Origin: an uncultured Pelagibacteraceae bacterium
GTDB taxonomy: Bacteria > Pseudomonadota > Alphaproteobacteria > Pelagibacterales > Pelagibacteraceae
Direction of reading: 5' to 3'
Assembly (NCBI GenBank): GCA_902565935.1
Contig: CACFGT010000006.1
Span: forward strand, 1-63,531
DNA length: 63,531 nucleotides
The notes under the pieces are model-generated. The model was not told the origin of the DNA. It did no database searches and saw only the letters and a program-made list of their open reading frames with translations. Within the stretch, counting starts at the first letter, position 1. Each line of letters begins with the position of its first letter. The translations under genes were made by a program, and so were the position numbers. Below, piece after piece: positions 58,303-63,531 of the stretch.

Positions 58303-58836
58303 TTATGATTGTTTATAGTAATCTGTCGAGAAAAAAGTATACGACATAGTTACATCTTCTAAGTTTTTTACAGTTGCATCATTGACCATTTCGGGGTCTA
58401 AATAAAAAGTCATCACATAAGTTGCTTTTTCACCAGCTTTTAATTCTTGTTTTTCAAAACAAAAACATCCTAATTTACTGTAATATTTACCAAAACTAGC
58501 AGGTGATACATTGAAACTTGCTACTCCCGCAGTTGGCTCGTTACTATAATTTGTTACCTCAAACTCTATTTTGTTAACTTGACCAACTTTTACATCAATT
58601 ACATTTGATTTAGCTTTAAAATCCCATGGTAGATTATTTACATTAGTATCAAATCTAACACTTACTACTTTATCTAATACTATTTTTGGGGCATTATTTG
58701 ATATTTGTGTAGTCCCTCCAAAACCAGTGACTCTACAAAAAAGATCATACAGAGGTACCGCAGCATAAGAGAGCCCTAACATTAAAATAAAAATTCCAGC
58801 CAATAATAATGGGGTTAATTTTTTTTTTTCAATCAT
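58303..58836 (-). CDS. ctaG: Cytochrome c oxidase assembly protein CtaG/Cox11
   Basis: Cox11 delivers copper to the CuB centre of subunit I. The 177-residue protein has an N-terminal membrane anchor followed by YAAVPLYDLFCRVTGFGGTT. The copper-binding CFCF lies in KLGCFCFEKQELKAGEK, and the C-terminus is TLSYTF-like (VTMSYTFFSTD). Its start overlaps the stop of the 41-codon gene upstream (ATGA). Confidence 0.95.
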   Translation of the reverse strand: MIEKKKLTPLLLAGIFILMLGLSYAAVPLYDLFCRVTGFGGTTQISNNAPKIVLDKVVSVRFDTNVNNLPWDFKAKSNVIDVKVGQVNKIEFEVTNYSNEPTAGVASFNVSPASFGKYYSKLGCFCFEKQELKAGEKATYVMTFYLDPEMVNDATVKNLEDVTMSYTFFSTDYYKQS

Positions 58837-58958
58837 ATAGCTCTATCAAATACTCCAGTGTTGTATAATGTAAAAAAGAAAAGAAAAATCATGAAAGCAA
58901 TTATGGCTAGTGCAGTAATTATATTTTTCCTTTTTGTTTTTTTATCAGGTGTTATCAT
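58833..58958 (-). CDS. Small membrane protein in the cytochrome oxidase operon (41 aa)
   Basis: This short gene was found by translating the gap between ctaB and ctaG. It begins MITPDKKTKRKN, has a single hydrophobic helix of about 20 residues (IITALAIIAFMIFLFFF) and ends LYNTGVFDRAI. Its ATG overlaps the ctaB stop and its TGA overlaps the ctaG ATG, both in ATGA strings, which is strong evidence for a translated gene. Small one-helix proteins are known at this place in alphaproteobacterial cox operons. It may be an assembly factor or small oxidase subunit; the role is unknown to me. Confidence 0.82.
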   Translation of the reverse strand: MITPDKKTKRKNIITALAIIAFMIFLFFFTLYNTGVFDRAI

Positions 58959-59866
58959 AATATTTTATCTATCAGAATTAGAACAAAAATCAAAAATAAA
59001 TAAAGTATAGAATACCCAAATATAGATTTAGCTTTTTTTGGATTAAATTTATTTCTCTTAAAATTATATAATTCGTAGCATAAAAAATTGTAATAAAAAG
59101 TTAACAATAATGAAGGAATTAAAAAAGTTAAACCAACAAAATTTATCAAATATGGAAAAATTATAACTGGCAACATTAGTAAAGAATAAACAAATATATT
59201 TATTTTAGTGCTTTCAATTCCATTTGTTAAAGGAAGCATTGGTATATTTGCTTTTTTATAATCATCAGATTTATACAAACTCAATGCCCAAAAGTGTGAA
59301 GGTGTCCAAAAAAAAATAATTAAAAAAAAGGCTAATGGTTCAATTGAAAGCGAACCAGTTGCAATTGTCCATCCTATCACAGGAGGAAAGGCACCTGCGG
59401 CACCACCAATAACAATGTTTTGCGGTGTTCGTCTTTTCAGCCAAATTGTATAAACAAAAACATAAAACAAAATTGTTAAAAGTAATATTGCAGCTGAAAT
59501 TCTATTTGTAAAATAATCTAATGCTACCACTGACACTATTGATAGGGTAACTCCAAATATAAACGCCTGATTTCTGTTAACTTTACCTGTTGGTATAGGT
59601 CTTAAACAAGTTCTCGTCATCAAAGCATCAAGATCAGACTCATACCACATATTCAAAGCTCCGGCGGCTCCAGCCCCTAACGAAACCAACAAAATTCCAA
59701 TAATTGCGTCTTTTGATGAAACAAGATTTGGAGCAGTCAATAAACCAACTGCACATGTAAAAATTACCAAAGACATAACCCTTGGTTTCATCAATTTAAA
59801 TAACTCAGAAAAATTAAATAAATCTTCCTGAGATAAGCTTCTTTTTTTTAACTTTGAATTATCCAT
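58955..59866 (-). CDS. ctaB: Protohaem IX farnesyltransferase (haem O synthase)
   Basis: CtaB attaches the farnesyl chain to haem b, giving haem O, the precursor of haem A. The 303-residue UbiA-family membrane protein has LMKPRVMSLVIFTCAVGLL, the prenyl-diphosphate-binding Asp motif NMWYESDLDALMTRTCLRP and the second motif YKKANIPMLPLTNG near FFWTPSHFWALSLYKSDDY. A TTG one codon earlier (59869) is an alternative start. It lies 20 bp after coxA. Confidence 0.95.
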   Translation of the reverse strand: MDNSKLKKRSLSQEDLFNFSELFKLMKPRVMSLVIFTCAVGLLTAPNLVSSKDAIIGILLVSLGAGAAGALNMWYESDLDALMTRTCLRPIPTGKVNRNQAFIFGVTLSIVSVVALDYFTNRISAAILLLTILFYVFVYTIWLKRRTPQNIVIGGAAGAFPPVIGWTIATGSLSIEPLAFFLIIFFWTPSHFWALSLYKSDDYKKANIPMLPLTNGIESTKINIFVYSLLMLPVIIFPYLINFVGLTFLIPSLLLTFYYNFLCYELYNFKRNKFNPKKAKSIFGYSILYLFLIFVLILIDKIL

Positions 59867-59886
59867 CAATTTCTTTAGCTTGTATT

Positions 59887-62336
<2,450 letters not shown>

Positions 62337-62397
62337 TTTTTAATAGCTATATAAAGCTCTTTTATAAAAATTACACTTTAGTTTTCGCGACAATTTA

Positions 62398-63099
62398 TCA
62401 GTTAATCACATAATTTACGATTGAAATCGCAGATATGACGGCTGTTTCTGATCTTAAAATATTCTCATTAATTTTAACTGATTGAACGCCTTTAAAAGAG
62501 AGAATCTTATCTCTTTCATGTTCTGAAAAATCCCCTTCAGGGCCAATAATTATACAAACTGGTTTATCTGTAAGTTTTGATTTATCAACTTTAATATTAT
62601 TTGAGTTTAAATCTGTGAATATTAAATCCATAGAATTTTTTTTTAAAAAACCATCTAAGGTTTGAGGGTTTTCAATAGAAGGTACATTCATACGATTTGA
62701 TTGTTCACTTGCCTCAATAACTATTTTTTCAAAACGTTCTTTATTAATCTTTCTTACAACTGTTCTATCAAAAATAATTGGTAAAAACTTAGTTACTCCT
62801 AGCTCTGTTGCTTTTTGTATCATAAAATTCTGATAGTTTGATTTGATTGGAGAAAATGCTAACCATAGTTCTTTGATATTTTCTTTTTGTCTTAATTGTT
62901 TTGTGGTTTTAAACTCAACGATACTTTTTGATATTCCTAAAATTTTTGCTTCCCATTCTCCCTCCTTATTGAATAAAGAAAAAACTTCATTTTCCTTAAC
63001 TCTCATTACTTTTGTTAAATAATGTGATTGAGATTTATCTAATTTATCAGTCAGGTTAGTTGACAATGATTTTGAAAAAAATAATCTAATATTACTCAT
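62398..63099 (-). CDS. rsmE: 16S rRNA (uracil1498-N3)-methyltransferase
   Basis: RsmE methylates U1498 of 16S rRNA. The 233-residue SPOUT protein has an N-terminal PUA-like domain (SHYLTKVMRVKENEVFSLFNK) and the knot with VCIIIGPEGDFSEHERDKI and INENILRSETAVISAISI. KATELGVTKFLPI and ERFEKIVIEASEQSNR are further family blocks. It is divergent from the HAD gene across 17 bp. Confidence 0.95.
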   Translation of the reverse strand: MSNIRLFFSKSLSTNLTDKLDKSQSHYLTKVMRVKENEVFSLFNKEGEWEAKILGISKSIVEFKTTKQLRQKENIKELWLAFSPIKSNYQNFMIQKATELGVTKFLPIIFDRTVVRKINKERFEKIVIEASEQSNRMNVPSIENPQTLDGFLKKNSMDLIFTDLNSNNIKVDKSKLTDKPVCIIIGPEGDFSEHERDKILSFKGVQSVKINENILRSETAVISAISIVNYVIN

Positions 63100-63116
63100 T
63101 TGTGTTAAGTTAGTTT

Positions 63117-63531
63117 ATGGAAAATATTAAAGCAATAATTTTTGATGCTTATGGCACATTGTTTGATGTCAATTCTGCTGCTGAAAAATGTAAAGATAAA
63201 ATTGGAGACAAATGGGAGCCTTTTGCAAATTTTTGGAGAACAACTCAGCTAGAATACACCTGGCTAAGAAGTTTAATGAAAAGACACAAAGATTTTTGGC
63301 AAATAACTGAGGACAGCTTAAATAAATCTATGATGACTTTTAATATAGATCCAAAAATGAAAGGTGAATTATTAAATTTATATAAAGTCCTCTCCCCATT
63401 TCAAGAAGTTCCAGAAACCTTAAAAACTTTAAAAGAAAAAAAATTTAAATTAGCTATACTTTCAAATGGAACTCCTTCATTATTAAATGAATTAGTTAAA
63501 AGTAATAATTTAGATAATCTGTTTGATGATT
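63117..63531 (+). CDS. HAD-superfamily haloacid dehalogenase type II (partial)
   Basis: The reading frame opens at ATG 63117 and is still open after 138 codons at the window end. It has the HAD motif I nucleophile Asp in IIFDAYGTLFDVNSAAE and motif II LAILSNGTPSLLNE. AYGTLFD together with the cap-domain stretch FANFWRTTQLEYTWLRSLM is typical of type II (S)-2-haloacid dehalogenases. The catalytic Lys and motif IV lie beyond the window. The actual substrate may be another halo- or phospho-compound. Confidence 0.88.
   Translation, partial: MENIKAIIFDAYGTLFDVNSAAEKCKDKIGDKWEPFANFWRTTQLEYTWLRSLMKRHKDFWQITEDSLNKSMMTFNIDPKMKGELLNLYKVLSPFQEVPETLKTLKEKKFKLAILSNGTPSLLNELVKSNNLDNLFDD

Overview
The window is a continuous piece of a very AT-rich (roughly 30% G+C by eye), tightly packed alphaproteobacterial chromosome. 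Gene content, synteny and protein style (Lys/Asn/Ile-rich, minimal spacers, many 1-24 bp overlaps) point to the SAR11 clade (Pelagibacterales, 'Candidatus Pelagibacter'-like). No insertion sequence, phage gene, rRNA operon or CRISPR array was seen, and no gap between genes exceeds about 130 bp. The longest spacers are 116-244 (no gene seen), 4606-4732 and 9132-9272.

Layout. 1-4.6 kb: start of a TPR protein, two tRNAs (CAT and an odd Val-GAC), and yqeY-dnaG-rpoD on the minus strand. 4.7-9.1 kb: carAB. 9.2-11.1 kb: a small membrane-anchored orphan, a 2OG-Fe(II) oxygenase and an ELM1-like glycosyltransferase. 11.1-20.9 kb: trxB, an aspartate aminotransferase, uvrB, an SDR reductase, a secreted hydrolase, folB, uvrC, pgsA and ilvE. 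20.9-23.6 kb: a MarR/response regulator/histidine kinase cassette resembling PetP-PetR, then ubiK. 23.6-29.6 kb: lgt, midA-like, pgeF, prs, rplY, pth, ychF. 29.6-32.1 kb: petABC (cytochrome bc1). 32.2-39.2 kb: trmL, hemF, greA, cca, tRNA-Gln, ispE, a TPR protein, a degenerate uracil-DNA-glycosylase-like protein, rnhB. 39.3-46 kb: ccrM, a flavin monooxygenase, mutY, dciA, a DsbA-like protein and an unusually short SMC. 46-48.3 kb: the F0 half of ATP synthase (atpI-atpB-atpE-atpF'-atpF). 48.4-53.6 kb: crtI-crtB-crtY-blh, which makes beta-carotene and cleaves it to retinal, overlapping ispH of the MEP isoprenoid pathway. 53.6-63.5 kb: thrB, rnhA, peroxiredoxin, thrC, and the aa3-type cytochrome c oxidase operon with its assembly factors (coxB-coxA-ctaB-small ORF-ctaG-coxC-surf1), then rsmE and a HAD dehalogenase cut by the window end.

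Together these describe an aerobic heterotroph with bc1 and aa3 respiration, an F-type ATP synthase, and retinal synthesis (presumably for a proteorhodopsin encoded elsewhere). It has CcrM-type methylation and minimal DNA repair (UvrBC, MutY). No whole accessory system was found. The most unusual observations are an SMC protein with no visible hinge domain, a tRNA-Val whose D-loop and T-loop both lack their conserved interacting nucleotides, and a ccrM promoter carrying GANTC sites in its core. Others are a UDG-family protein without Fe-S cysteines or the motif-B histidine, an unlisted 41-codon gene inside the cytochrome oxidase operon, and extreme end-sharing between neighbouring genes.
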